A DNA stretch of 7,035 nucleotides. Origin: Gammaproteobacteria bacterium. GTDB taxonomy: Bacteria; Pseudomonadota; Gammaproteobacteria; Pseudomonadales; Azotimanducaceae. Shown here piece after piece: positions 1-6,218 of this stretch. How positions within the stretch are numbered: the first letter of the stretch is position 1; each line of letters opens with the position of its first letter. The stretch is from NCBI GenBank assembly GCA_018667205.1, contig JABIVN010000555.1:1-7035 (forward strand), read 5' to 3'. Made by a program: the position numbers and the translations under genes. Below the pieces are notes generated by a model that worked only from the letters and a program-made list of their open reading frames with translations, did no database searches and was not told the DNA's origin.

Positions 1-693
1 ATACTCATACTCAGCAAGGTACGCCGCAAGACAACCGTTAGCACTGCCGGTGGCCGGATCTTCCATGACCCCCAATTTCGCTGCAAACATCCTCGCCTGG
101 ACCCGTTGCTCCGAGTTGTACCCTCCCGCACAAAACAGGAAATACATTTGCGCTAACTGACCCTGGCCCACATAGGCATTCTTCAGCGCCGCATAGGAAA
201 CCAGTGGTACCAGCAGGGATTCCAGGCCAGTTGAAACATTTCGACAAGGAAACCTCACATCAATATCTGTCGGCTCGAGACCAAGTTCATTTGCAACATC
301 AGCCGGATCGAACGAAGTGCCAAACTCCGGCTGGTTTTGCGTCATCCATAGTATACCGTCGTCCGCGAATGTGACCGGAATCGGCCCAACACCCAGATTC
401 AATGTCAGTTCCTCGACATCTGATTTTAGAATCTCGTTTCGTATCAGGTAACTGGTACCCAGCGTAGGATGGCCGGCGAACGGCAGCTCACTATTAGGCG
501 TGAAAATTCGCACATCGAATCCCTTCTCGAGAGAGCCACCGGTAATAAAGGTCGTTTCAGCAAAATTGAAAGCCCTGGCGATCTGTTGCATTTCTTTGGT
601 AGATATTCCAGCCGCGTCTGGCATCGTTGCCAGTTGATTTCCCGCGTATGGACCTTCAGAAAACACATCAGTAATGAAAAATTTTCTGGTCAT
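1..693 (-). CDS. PhzF-family isomerase/epimerase (3' end outside window)
   Basis: Reading the minus strand from the ATG at 693 gives an uninterrupted 231-codon frame that runs off the left edge. The product begins MTRKFFITDVFSEGPYAGNQ, the usual N-terminus of the PhzF / phenazine biosynthesis-like family. Visible signatures are FAETTFI with the family's catalytic glutamate (E46 here, matching Glu45 of PhzF), PFAGHPTLGT at residues 71-80, and EDPATGSANG at 211-220. Family members are usually about 260-300 residues, so some 30-60 C-terminal residues are missing. PhzF itself isomerises trans-2,3-dihydro-3-hydroxyanthranilate by acid/base chemistry without a cofactor. Most homologues outside phenazine clusters have unknown substrates, and no other phenazine gene is visible here, so a phenazine role is not supported. 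A GAGG ribosome site lies 8 nt before the start. The gene is transcribed divergently from the SDR operon. Family assignment is secure; substrate is unknown. Confidence 0.93.
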   Translation of the reverse strand, partial: MTRKFFITDVFSEGPYAGNQLATMPDAAGISTKEMQQIARAFNFAETTFITGGSLEKGFDVRIFTPNSELPFAGHPTLGTSYLIRNEILKSDVEELTLNLGVGPIPVTFADDGILWMTQNQPEFGTSFDPADVANELGLEPTDIDVRFPCRNVSTGLESLLVPLVSYAALKNAYVGQGQLAQMYFLFCAGGYNSEQRVQARMFAAKLGVMEDPATGSANGCLAAYLAEYEY

Positions 694-736
694 CGAACAG
701 GCCTCGTTTCAAATGTCGTTATTCGCAGAACCGGCC

Positions 737-747
737 CCGCTGAGCGG
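737..747. promoter_or_regulatory. Short perfect palindrome in the divergent intergenic region
   Basis: CCGCT-G-AGCGG is a perfect inverted repeat with a one-base centre, lying between the PhzF-family gene and the first SDR gene. A further AGCGG half-copy occurs at 765-769. It could be an operator for one or both divergent transcripts, but an 11-bp palindrome can arise by chance. I see no convincing paired -35/-10 boxes around it. TTGACC on the minus strand (746-751) resembles a -35 for the PhzF-family gene, but no good -10 follows at normal spacing. On the plus strand TATGATAAT (787-795) resembles a -10 without a clear -35. Confidence 0.2.
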
Positions 748-787
748 TCAATTTAGCGCGTCGTAGCGGAGTTAGGTCCATATCGTT

Positions 788-1516
788 ATGATAATAGCCC
801 ACAAAACGTTTGAATTAGCGATGAAACCACTATGTCTTGTTACCGGCGTTGGGCCTGGCACCGGCGCTGCTATCGTCAAGCGCTTCGCGGTTGATTACCG
901 GGTAGCGATGATCGCGCGAAACACTGAGAGACTGAACAAGCTTTCAAGTGAAATTGAATCTGCCACGCCGTTTACCTGTGACGTGTCAGACCCTGCGGTA
1001 TTATCTTCAACTTTAAGTGAGATCCGACAGTCATTGGGGGATCCAGATGTCGTTATTCATAACGCTGTTGGTGGCGCTTTTGGGGACTTTCTGTCTATTA
1101 AACCCTCTTCCCTTATGAAAAACTTTGAGGTCAACACCATGGCCCTGCTTCAGCTAGGCCAGGAACTGGCGCCGGCTATGATAGACAAGGGACATGGCGC
1201 TATCGTCTGTACAGGCAACACTTCGGCCTATCGCGGCAAGGGTTTTTTCTCTGGGTTCGCACCCACGAAAGCGGCCCAGCGAATTCTGGCGGAGTCTATG
1301 GCGCGACACGCAGGGCCAAAGGGTGTTCATGTAGCCTACGTTGCAATCGACGCGGTTATCTCTCTACCCTGGACACGCGAACGGTACGCTGACAAACCCG
1401 ATGACTTTTTCTGCTACCCGGAAGACATCGCAGAACATGTCTGGCAAGTCACCCATCAACCCAAATCTGCATGGACATTCGATACTGTCATTCGGCCATT
1501 TGGTGAAACCTGGTAG
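788..1516 (+). CDS. SDR-fold protein lacking the catalytic Tyr (SDR_c10-like), first of a tandem pair
   Basis: This is a single-domain short-chain dehydrogenase/reductase fold, 242 residues from this ATG. The nucleotide-binding loop TGVGPGTG is at residues 19-26, CDVSDP at 64-69, and HNAVGG (the NNAG-like motif) at 91-96. An Asn in FEVN (N116) fits the catalytic-tetrad Asn. In the YxxxK position the protein has FAPTK (F157, K161), so the catalytic Tyr is Phe, and the usual Ser upstream of it also appears replaced (GNTSAYRG). It ends with an AWTF...RPFGE tail. Phe for Tyr, with Lys kept, matches what I recall of classical SDR subgroup SDR_c10, which is functionally uncharacterised. A second in-frame ATG at 821 would give a 231-residue protein beginning MKPLCLVTG, the more typical SDR N-terminus; neither start has a strong ribosome site. 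It leads the operon, 12 nt before a paralogue. Substrate unknown; it may not be a conventional dehydrogenase. Confidence 0.93.
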   Translation: MIIAHKTFELAMKPLCLVTGVGPGTGAAIVKRFAVDYRVAMIARNTERLNKLSSEIESATPFTCDVSDPAVLSSTLSEIRQSLGDPDVVIHNAVGGAFGDFLSIKPSSLMKNFEVNTMALLQLGQELAPAMIDKGHGAIVCTGNTSAYRGKGFFSGFAPTKAAQRILAESMARHAGPKGVHVAYVAIDAVISLPWTRERYADKPDDFFCYPEDIAEHVWQVTHQPKSAWTFDTVIRPFGETW

Positions 1517-1528
1517 AGGTAATTATTC

Positions 1529-2254
1529 ATGACCCAAACCGCCGTTATTATTGGTGTCGGACCCGCCGAGGGTCTGGGCGCCTACCTTGGCGTAAAAGCC
1601 GCAGAGGCAGGTTTACATGTCATTGTTTCCGGGCGTACTCAGAAAGATTTGGACGCCGTGGTGAAAATAATTTGCTCATTTGGCGGCAAAGCGACTGGTA
1701 TCGTCGCTGATGCGACAAACCTATCTTCCGTCAACTCGCTCATCAAAAAGGCAGAAGCTATTGGCCCCATAGATCTTGCCATCTACAACGCAGGCAACAA
1801 CTTTTCAGGCAATTTTCTCACGATGGATGCAGAGTACTTCGAGAACGCGTGGCGGGTCTGTACCTTAGGTGGCTTCCTGTTCGCTCAGGCGACACTCAAG
1901 GCCATGCTGGAGAGGGCATCAGGCACGCTTATCTTCACGGGCGCCAGTGCCTCTATGCGAGGGAAACCCAACTTTGCTGCATTCACGGCCGCTAAGGCAG
2001 GACTCCGAGCAATGGCCCAGAGCCTTGCCCGGGAGTTTCAACCCCAAGGGATTCACCTCGGTCATATCGTGATCGATGGTGGGATTATGGGAGACAAAGT
2101 CGTCAAAACCCACCCTAAGTTCGCGGCAAAGGCAGGTATAGACGGGCTGATCGGGTTAACCGGTATCGCTGAGGCTTACCTGTATTTATATCGCCAGCCC
2201 AGGAATGCGTGGACTTTTGAGCTGGACCTGCGAACCCACAAGGAGAACTTTTAA
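1529..2254 (+). CDS. SDR-fold protein lacking the catalytic Tyr (SDR_c10-like), second of a tandem pair
   Basis: This 241-residue short-chain dehydrogenase-like protein is a paralogue of its upstream neighbour. The start is supported by AGAGG at 1515-1519, overlapping the upstream stop codon, with 9 nt to the ATG. The N-terminal dinucleotide loop reads GVGPAEGLG (residues 9-17), the NNAG-like motif is YNAGNN (86-91), and the active-site segment is FTAAK (F152, K156), with Phe replacing the catalytic Tyr and Lys retained. The preceding [10 protein letters not shown] segment seems to lack Ser at the usual catalytic position, although exact alignment is needed. The C-terminal AWTFELDLR parallels AWTF in the first SDR and is typical of SDR_c10-like proteins. 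NAD(P) binding is likely from the fold; catalysis of ordinary carbonyl/alcohol chemistry is doubtful. The two adjacent paralogues could form a heteromer. Its 3' end carries the ribosome site of the next gene. Confidence 0.94.
   Translation: MTQTAVIIGVGPAEGLGAYLGVKAAEAGLHVIVSGRTQKDLDAVVKIICSFGGKATGIVADATNLSSVNSLIKKAEAIGPIDLAIYNAGNNFSGNFLTMDAEYFENAWRVCTLGGFLFAQATLKAMLERASGTLIFTGASASMRGKPNFAAFTAAKAGLRAMAQSLAREFQPQGIHLGHIVIDGGIMGDKVVKTHPKFAAKAGIDGLIGLTGIAEAYLYLYRQPRNAWTFELDLRTHKENF
2240..2245 (+). promoter_or_regulatory. Shine-Dalgarno site that fixes the TTG start of the DUF188 gene
   Basis: AAGGAG lies within the last codons of the second SDR gene and is followed, after 10 nt, by TTG at 2256. 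The SDR stop TAA ends at 2254, so a terminating ribosome is one base from the next start. This strong site supports the TTG start over the in-frame upstream ATG at 2205, which would add 17 residues with no family resemblance and overlap the SDR by 50 nt. Translational coupling between the two genes is a reasonable inference. Confidence 0.8.
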
Positions 2255-2255
2255 A

Positions 2256-2705
2256 TTGACTATCTGGGTCGATGCAGATGCTTGTCCTGTTGTCGTAAAA
2301 GAAATAATTTTTCGAGCTGCTATCCGAACTGAAACTCAAGCGACACTCGTCGCAAACAGTTTTATCAAGGTGCCCGTTTCTAAAAATATTTCCTTCCTGC
2401 AGGTACCAAAAGGATTTGACGTTGCTGACGACGAAATTGTAAGACGAACAGAGGAAGGCGATCTGGTTATTACCGCAGATATTCCATTAGCCGCTGAAGT
2501 GATGGAAAAAGGCGCCGTTGCGCTTAATCCCCGCGGCGAAAGATACTCCGACGACACTATTAAGCAAACACTAAACCTGCGGGACTTCATGGACACCATG
2601 CGCTCCTCCGGGGAGCATACTGGCGGGCCACCGCCTCTTAATCAATCTAATCTTCAAGCCTTCGCCAATGAACTGGACAAGTACTTGATGCAGCAGAAAA
2701 GATGA
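2256..2705 (+). CDS. YaiI/YqxD family protein (UPF0178, DUF188)
   Basis: Starting from TTG at 2256 the product is 149 residues, matching the usual length of about 150 for the UPF0178/DUF188 family, and begins [12 protein letters not shown], the characteristic family N-terminus. Other family blocks are [15 protein letters not shown] (48-62), [14 protein letters not shown] (69-82), ALNPRGE (89-95) and [17 protein letters not shown] (109-125). The conserved acidic residues (D6, D8, then D69 and D74) are reminiscent of PIN-like metal-dependent nucleases, and I recall the family being grouped with that fold, but no activity is established. It is cytosolic by sequence, with no signal peptide or membrane segment. 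It sits between metabolic genes, one base after the second SDR and 4 nt before the aldolase-like gene, so it is probably co-transcribed and translationally coupled. The family is widespread and often stands alone, so operon membership may not imply a shared pathway. Confidence 0.95.
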   Translation: MTIWVDADACPVVVKEIIFRAAIRTETQATLVANSFIKVPVSKNISFLQVPKGFDVADDEIVRRTEEGDLVITADIPLAAEVMEKGAVALNPRGERYSDDTIKQTLNLRDFMDTMRSSGEHTGGPPPLNQSNLQAFANELDKYLMQQKR

Positions 2706-2709
2706 AGCG

Positions 2710-3441
2710 ATGAATAATCTGGAATGGCAGGCTAGAGTCGATACCGCCGCTCTTTATCGACTCATCGCACTGGAAGGCTGGGACGACCTGATTGGCACAC
2801 ATGTCTCCGCAAGAATTCCCGGCGATGAACATCGTTTCCTACTTAACCCTTACGGCATGTTGTTCGAAGAAATAACCGCAAGCAATCTGCTCACCGTGGA
2901 CCTGGACGGTAACCAGCTAACGACCAGCGATTACGCGTTCAATCGCGCCGGGTTTACCATCCACAGCGCCGTTCATATGAATCGTGACGATGCCATGTTC
3001 GTGATTCACCTGCACACCGATTACGGGATCGCCGTCAGTTGCCAGGAAGATGGTCTGAAACCGCTCAACCAGACCGCTATTGCCGTTTATTCTGACCTCG
3101 CGTATCACGACTATGAAGGCGTCGCGACTAACCTTGCCGAGCGGGAACGTCTTGTTGAGGACCTGGGTGCCAAAAACGCCATGATTCTTCGTAACCACGG
3201 CACAATGGCCTGTGGCCCCAATGCCGGTGGCGCGTGGCAAGCGATCTTCAGGCTCGAACGGGCCTGTAGGTACCAGATTCTGGCGGAGTCGGGTAGCGCC
3301 ACCACTCGTTCACTATCAGTTGATATTATTGATTCTCGTGCGAGCGTCACCTCAACTGACGCACTTGAGACACGCGGTAACTTCATCTGGCCAGCATTAC
3401 TGAGGAAACTAGACCGAATTGACAAATCCTACAGGGATTAA
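2710..3441 (+). CDS. Class II aldolase/adducin-domain protein
   Basis: The 243-residue product is a single class II aldolase/adducin N-terminal domain. The zinc-binding histidines of the fold are visible: HLH in VIHLHTDYG (H100 and H102) and the third in LRNHGTMACG (H163). The segment NRAGFTIHSAVHMNRDD (78-94) and the AYHDYEG block (131-137) are typical of the adducin-like branch. In fuculose-1-phosphate aldolase the acid residue Glu73 comes from a segment just before the first His pair; here that place reads AGFTIH, with no Glu evident, as in many adducin-like bacterial homologues. The histidine site suggests metal binding, while the enzymatic reaction (aldolase, decarboxylase, epimerase or none) cannot be decided. 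The start ATG follows the DUF188 stop by 4 nt with only a purine-rich GATGAAG as ribosome site, suggesting coupled translation. No signal peptide is visible. Confidence 0.94.
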   Translation: MNNLEWQARVDTAALYRLIALEGWDDLIGTHVSARIPGDEHRFLLNPYGMLFEEITASNLLTVDLDGNQLTTSDYAFNRAGFTIHSAVHMNRDDAMFVIHLHTDYGIAVSCQEDGLKPLNQTAIAVYSDLAYHDYEGVATNLAERERLVEDLGAKNAMILRNHGTMACGPNAGGAWQAIFRLERACRYQILAESGSATTRSLSVDIIDSRASVTSTDALETRGNFIWPALLRKLDRIDKSYRD

Positions 3442-3443
3442 GG

Positions 3444-3794
3444 ATGCAAGAACTCACAAGTCAACAGCGTTCACTCTTAAAGACAGCACTGGAACAGCTG
3501 GAAAAAGAACTAATAGACCTGCTCTCGATAACGGAAGCTGGCGCCAAACCAGTGAAACTAAAGGATAACCAGGGTCGGCTTTCAAGGATGGATGAGCTTC
3601 ACAATCAAAGCATCCTGATCGCCAACCGCACTGTCACCAGTAACCGCCTGAAAGCGGTACTGCGGGCAAAACAAAGGCTGGAAGTCGATGGCTACGGATT
3701 CTGCTCATCCTGCGAAGAACCCGTACCCTTCAAACGACTCGAAGCTTATCCAGATGCATCAATGTGTCTTGAATGCCAATCGGATAACGAATAA
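3444..3794 (+). CDS. Short DksA/TraR-family C4 zinc-finger protein
   Basis: The 116-residue product has a helical N-terminal half followed by a C-terminal four-cysteine zinc finger, C87-x2-C90-x17-C108-x2-C111, the same spacing as E. coli DksA. The finger is flanked by GYGFCSSC and RLEAYPDASMCLEC, which resemble the DksA/TraR signature. The block GRLSRMDELHNQ (44-55) is typical of the short DksA-like proteins of proteobacteria and probably lies at the coiled-coil tip, with D50 a candidate for the DksA tip aspartate. Family members bind RNA polymerase in the secondary channel and modulate initiation, often with ppGpp; whether this short form does so is inference. It is shorter than DksA (about 151 residues), and the main cellular DksA is probably elsewhere. 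It starts 2 nt after the aldolase-like gene, with AGGG 7 nt upstream, and is the last gene of the operon. Confidence 0.94.
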   Translation: MQELTSQQRSLLKTALEQLEKELIDLLSITEAGAKPVKLKDNQGRLSRMDELHNQSILIANRTVTSNRLKAVLRAKQRLEVDGYGFCSSCEEPVPFKRLEAYPDASMCLECQSDNE

Positions 3795-4829
3795 CTACAA
3801 AGGCGGTTCAGCAATTTTCAATAACTGCTTGCCCACATTCTTACCTTCAAACAATCGAAGAAAAGTTTTCGGGGTATTCTCTATACCTTCCTGTATATCT
3901 TCACCATGCTTCAACTCTCCGCTCTCAATCCACCCCGAGAGCTCTTTTACAGCCTCCGCCGCCTTGTGCAGGTAGTCGATGACAATAAAGCCCTGCATAG
4001 TGCATCTACGGATGACCAATTGCATATAGTTTCTTGGACCAGAGGGTAGCTCTGACTCATTGTATTGTGATATTCCCCCACAAAGAACGATGCGACCATT
4101 TTGTGCCATGCTCAGCAGAGCAGCATCAAGAATATCTCCTCCGACATTGTCGAAAAAGACGTTAATACCCTTGGGACATTCTTCGCTTAGCCGGACCTGA
4201 ACATCTTCAGATTTGTAATCGATAGCTGCGTCAAAACCAAGCTCATCAACGAGCCACGCACACTTTTCTGCGCCACCTGCAATGCCAACCACTTTGGCAG
4301 CTCCTTTGATTCGCGCTATCTGACCAGCAATCGACCCTGTCGCTCCAGCTGCGCCAGAGACCACCACGACGTCACCTGCATTTGGCTTGCCTACGTCAAG
4401 CAACCCAAAATAAGCCGTGAGCCCGGTGCCTCCAAGCGCGCTCAATACCAGGTAGGGAGGGATTCCGGGTTGGATTTTTGACACACCACCCATCATGCCC
4501 ATCTCACCATTGTTAACAGCGTATTCCTGCCAGCCCAACTGACCCTGCACAAAATCACCGGGCGCAAAGTTGTCGTTATTGGACTCAATAACCTGACCCA
4601 CAGTGCCAGCACGCATGACCTCGCCAATTTTTACCGGAGGCACATAGCTTTTCACATCGTTTAACCAACCTCGCATCGCCGGTTCAAATGCTAAATAAAG
4701 ATTACGAATCAGGAATTCGTTATCCCCGAGTTCTTCTACTGCTTCTTCGACATACTCAAAGTCTGTTTCTTTTACCATCCCATCAGGACGGGACTTGAGA
4801 CGCCATTGGCCGTTCATTCGATTAGACAT
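3795..4829 (-). CDS. CurA/YncB-like NADP-dependent oxidoreductase (medium-chain, zinc-independent)
   Basis: The 344-residue product belongs to the medium-chain dehydrogenase/reductase superfamily, in the branch of curcumin/alkenal reductase CurA (YncB) and leukotriene B4 12-hydroxydehydrogenase/15-oxoprostaglandin 13-reductase; its length is normal for that branch. The N-terminal GroES-like catalytic domain contains FEPAMRGWL (48-56), typical of the branch. The Rossmann domain has SGAAGATGS (158-166), the AxxGxxG loop, with K189 in GAEKC fitting the NADPH-phosphate contact, and FFDNVGG (225-231). No zinc-ligand cysteines are apparent. Such enzymes reduce the C=C bond of alpha,beta-unsaturated carbonyls with NADPH; the substrate here is unknown. 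AGGA lies 8 nt before the ATG. The 126-bp leader with repeats suggests it can be transcribed independently of the gene pair upstream. Its stop codon directly abuts that of the convergent DksA-like gene. Confidence 0.94.
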   Translation of the reverse strand: MSNRMNGQWRLKSRPDGMVKETDFEYVEEAVEELGDNEFLIRNLYLAFEPAMRGWLNDVKSYVPPVKIGEVMRAGTVGQVIESNNDNFAPGDFVQGQLGWQEYAVNNGEMGMMGGVSKIQPGIPPYLVLSALGGTGLTAYFGLLDVGKPNAGDVVVVSGAAGATGSIAGQIARIKGAAKVVGIAGGAEKCAWLVDELGFDAAIDYKSEDVQVRLSEECPKGINVFFDNVGGDILDAALLSMAQNGRIVLCGGISQYNESELPSGPRNYMQLVIRRCTMQGFIVIDYLHKAAEAVKELSGWIESGELKHGEDIQEGIENTPKTFLRLFEGKNVGKQLLKIAEPPL

Positions 4830-4887
4830 ATGTTATTCCTGATTAAAAGATTGTCGCGCCTCATATTGCGCTTGGGCGGGTAGCGCA

Positions 4888-4915
4888 GAGCACCTACTCT
4901 AGAGCACCTACCCTA
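4888..4915. repeat. Two-copy 14-bp tandem repeat inside an inverted repeat, upstream of the CurA-like gene
   Basis: GAGCACCTACTCTA (4888-4901) is followed immediately by GAGCACCTACCCTA (4902-4915), differing at one base, then by a further GAG. The junction contains the perfect palindrome CTCTAGAG (4897-4904). A larger inverted repeat, GGGTAG at 4878-4883 with CTACCC at 4908-4913, encloses most of the array. It lies 59-86 bp upstream of the CurA-like start codon and 41 bp past the stop of the COG3146-like gene. It could be an operator for the CurA-like gene, a structured 3' end for the upstream transcript, or a slippage duplication. No U-tract typical of a Rho-independent terminator follows it on the minus strand. 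An AAGCGCTT palindrome occurs close by at 4923-4930. Confidence 0.6.
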
Positions 4916-4955
4916 GAGGACAAAGCGCTTAAAAGGGGTTGTTTTCAGGACGCGA

Positions 4956-6218
4956 TCACTCACTCTCGGCTTCTCCTTCCGGTTTTTTGAAAGGGCCCTG
5001 CTCCGTAATGTAATCAATTTCTTCGTCAACATACCGTCGCTCATCCGTCAGGTAGTTGTCTATTGCGTCTCTTAAAGACTTGTTGGCTATCCAGTGTGCG
5101 CTATAAGTGTGGGTTGGAAGGTAACCCCGTGCCAACTTGTGCTGTCCCTGCGCACCGGCTTCAACACGCTTCAAACCTCTTTCGATAGCAAACTCTATCG
5201 CCTGGTAATAACAGACTTCAAAATGAAGGTATGGATGATGCTCTATGCAACCCCAGTTCCTGCCAAACAAACATTCACCGCCGATAAAGTTAATCGCACC
5301 CGCTACATATCGACCATCACGCTTGCACATAATCAGTAGCGTATCATCCGGCATCGTTTCACCGATAATCGAAAAGAATTGTCGCTTCAGGTACGGCGTT
5401 CCCCATTTTCGATTACCAGTATCGACATAAAACTGATAAAACGCATCCCAATGCTCTTCGGTGAGGTCAGACCCCGTTATTCGCTCTATTTCTATACCAG
5501 CTTCTAGCGCCCCTCGACGCTCTCGCTTTATATTTTTTCTTTTTTTGGAAGAAAGCGCGGCAAGAAAGTCATCAAAATTACTATAATTATCATTTTTCCA
5601 GTGGAACTGATTGTGTGTTCTCTGCAGAAAACCCAACTCACCCATCTTGTCCCACTGATGTTTATCAGAAAAGGTAATGTGGACAGACGACACTTCCATT
5701 TGCTCTGCAACCTGCATCAGCCCTGACAAAAGATACTTTTCTAGCTCAGGGTCTTCAGCGTCAGGACGCGTTAGAAGCCGCCTACCGGTCGCAGGCGTGA
5801 ACGGAACAGAGACCTGCAGTTTAGGATAGTAGCGCCCACCTGCTCGCTCAAAAGCATCCGCCCACGAGTAGTCAAAAACATACTCACCCTGAGAATGGCT
5901 TTTCAGGTACATAGGCACCACACCCACTACGCCCTTGGTCTCGTGCTCTAACGCCAAGTGGTACGGGGCCCAGCCTGTTTCCGCCACCGCCGAGTGACTT
6001 TGCTCAAGTGCGCTAAGAAAGGCATGAGACAGGAAAGGATCGAACGGAATGCCTGTATCAGCCCCTGACCTGCCCGGGTTAGCGCAGGCATCCCAATCCT
6101 GCTGGCTTATTTCATGAATGCCCTCGAAAGCCTTGAGGGTGTAGCTTTGATTTGAGATACCCGTTCCCTTAAGGTTAAGATCGAACCCCTTAAAGGAGCT
6201 CGCCCGCCACCAACTCAA
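4956..6218 (-). CDS. COG3146 (DUF482) FemAB-like GNAT-fold protein
   Basis: This is a member of the COG3146/PF04339 family, proteins of about 380-400 residues related to FemAB and GNAT-fold acyltransferases and annotated as predicted N-acyltransferase or peptidoglycan biosynthesis/recognition proteins. Numbered from TTG at 6218 (420 residues), family blocks are FDPFLSHAFLSALEQS (59-74), KSHSQGEYVFDYSWADAF (106-123), GRYYPKLQVSVPFTP (128-142), the basic stretch KKRKNIKRERR (225-235) and EAGAQGQHKLARGYLPT (353-369). Family resemblance begins only near YTLKAFEGIHEIS (26-38). No ATG or GTG occurs between the family core and the upstream gene, so the start is uncertain: in-frame TTG codons at 6257, 6242 and 6218 all overlap the LLM gene, none with a strong ribosome site. 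The 6218 choice gives the smallest overlap (29 nt). No signal peptide is evident, so a cytosolic location is expected. The biochemical substrate is not known. Confidence 0.9.
   Translation of the reverse strand: MSWWRASSFKGFDLNLKGTGISNQSYTLKAFEGIHEISQQDWDACANPGRSGADTGIPFDPFLSHAFLSALEQSHSAVAETGWAPYHLALEHETKGVVGVVPMYLKSHSQGEYVFDYSWADAFERAGGRYYPKLQVSVPFTPATGRRLLTRPDAEDPELEKYLLSGLMQVAEQMEVSSVHITFSDKHQWDKMGELGFLQRTHNQFHWKNDNYSNFDDFLAALSSKKRKNIKRERRGALEAGIEIERITGSDLTEEHWDAFYQFYVDTGNRKWGTPYLKRQFFSIIGETMPDDTLLIMCKRDGRYVAGAINFIGGECLFGRNWGCIEHHPYLHFEVCYYQAIEFAIERGLKRVEAGAQGQHKLARGYLPTHTYSAHWIANKSLRDAIDNYLTDERRYVDEEIDYITEQGPFKKPEGEAESE

Noticed and set aside
38..668. Minus-strand open frames of 69 and 74 codons at 38-247 and 444-668
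   Set aside because: They are out-of-frame shadows within the PhzF-family gene, whose own frame is open from 693 to the window edge.
1..693. Phenazine biosynthesis gene cluster
   Set aside because: Only a PhzF-family gene is present; no other phz-type gene is visible, and most PhzF homologues occur outside phenazine pathways.
469..756. Plus-strand open frame of 95 codons opposite the PhzF-family gene
   Set aside because: It lies antisense to a clearly recognised family frame, has no recognisable motif and no good ribosome site.
2205..2255. Upstream ATG extension of the DUF188 protein
   Set aside because: The extra 17 residues overlap the SDR gene and do not resemble the family; TTG 2256 has a strong Shine-Dalgarno and yields the exact family N-terminus.
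2917..3425. Minus-strand open frames of 107 and 104 codons opposite the aldolase-like gene
   Set aside because: They overlap each other and a well-supported plus-strand gene, and show no family motifs.
4878..4915. Rho-independent terminator after the COG3146-like gene
   Set aside because: The inverted repeat has only a 6-bp stem with a 24-nt loop and no T-tract on the minus strand; treated as a repeat of unknown role.
4888..4915. CRISPR-like or attachment-site repeat
   Set aside because: There are only two contiguous 14-bp units with no spacers, and no integrase or Cas gene in the window.
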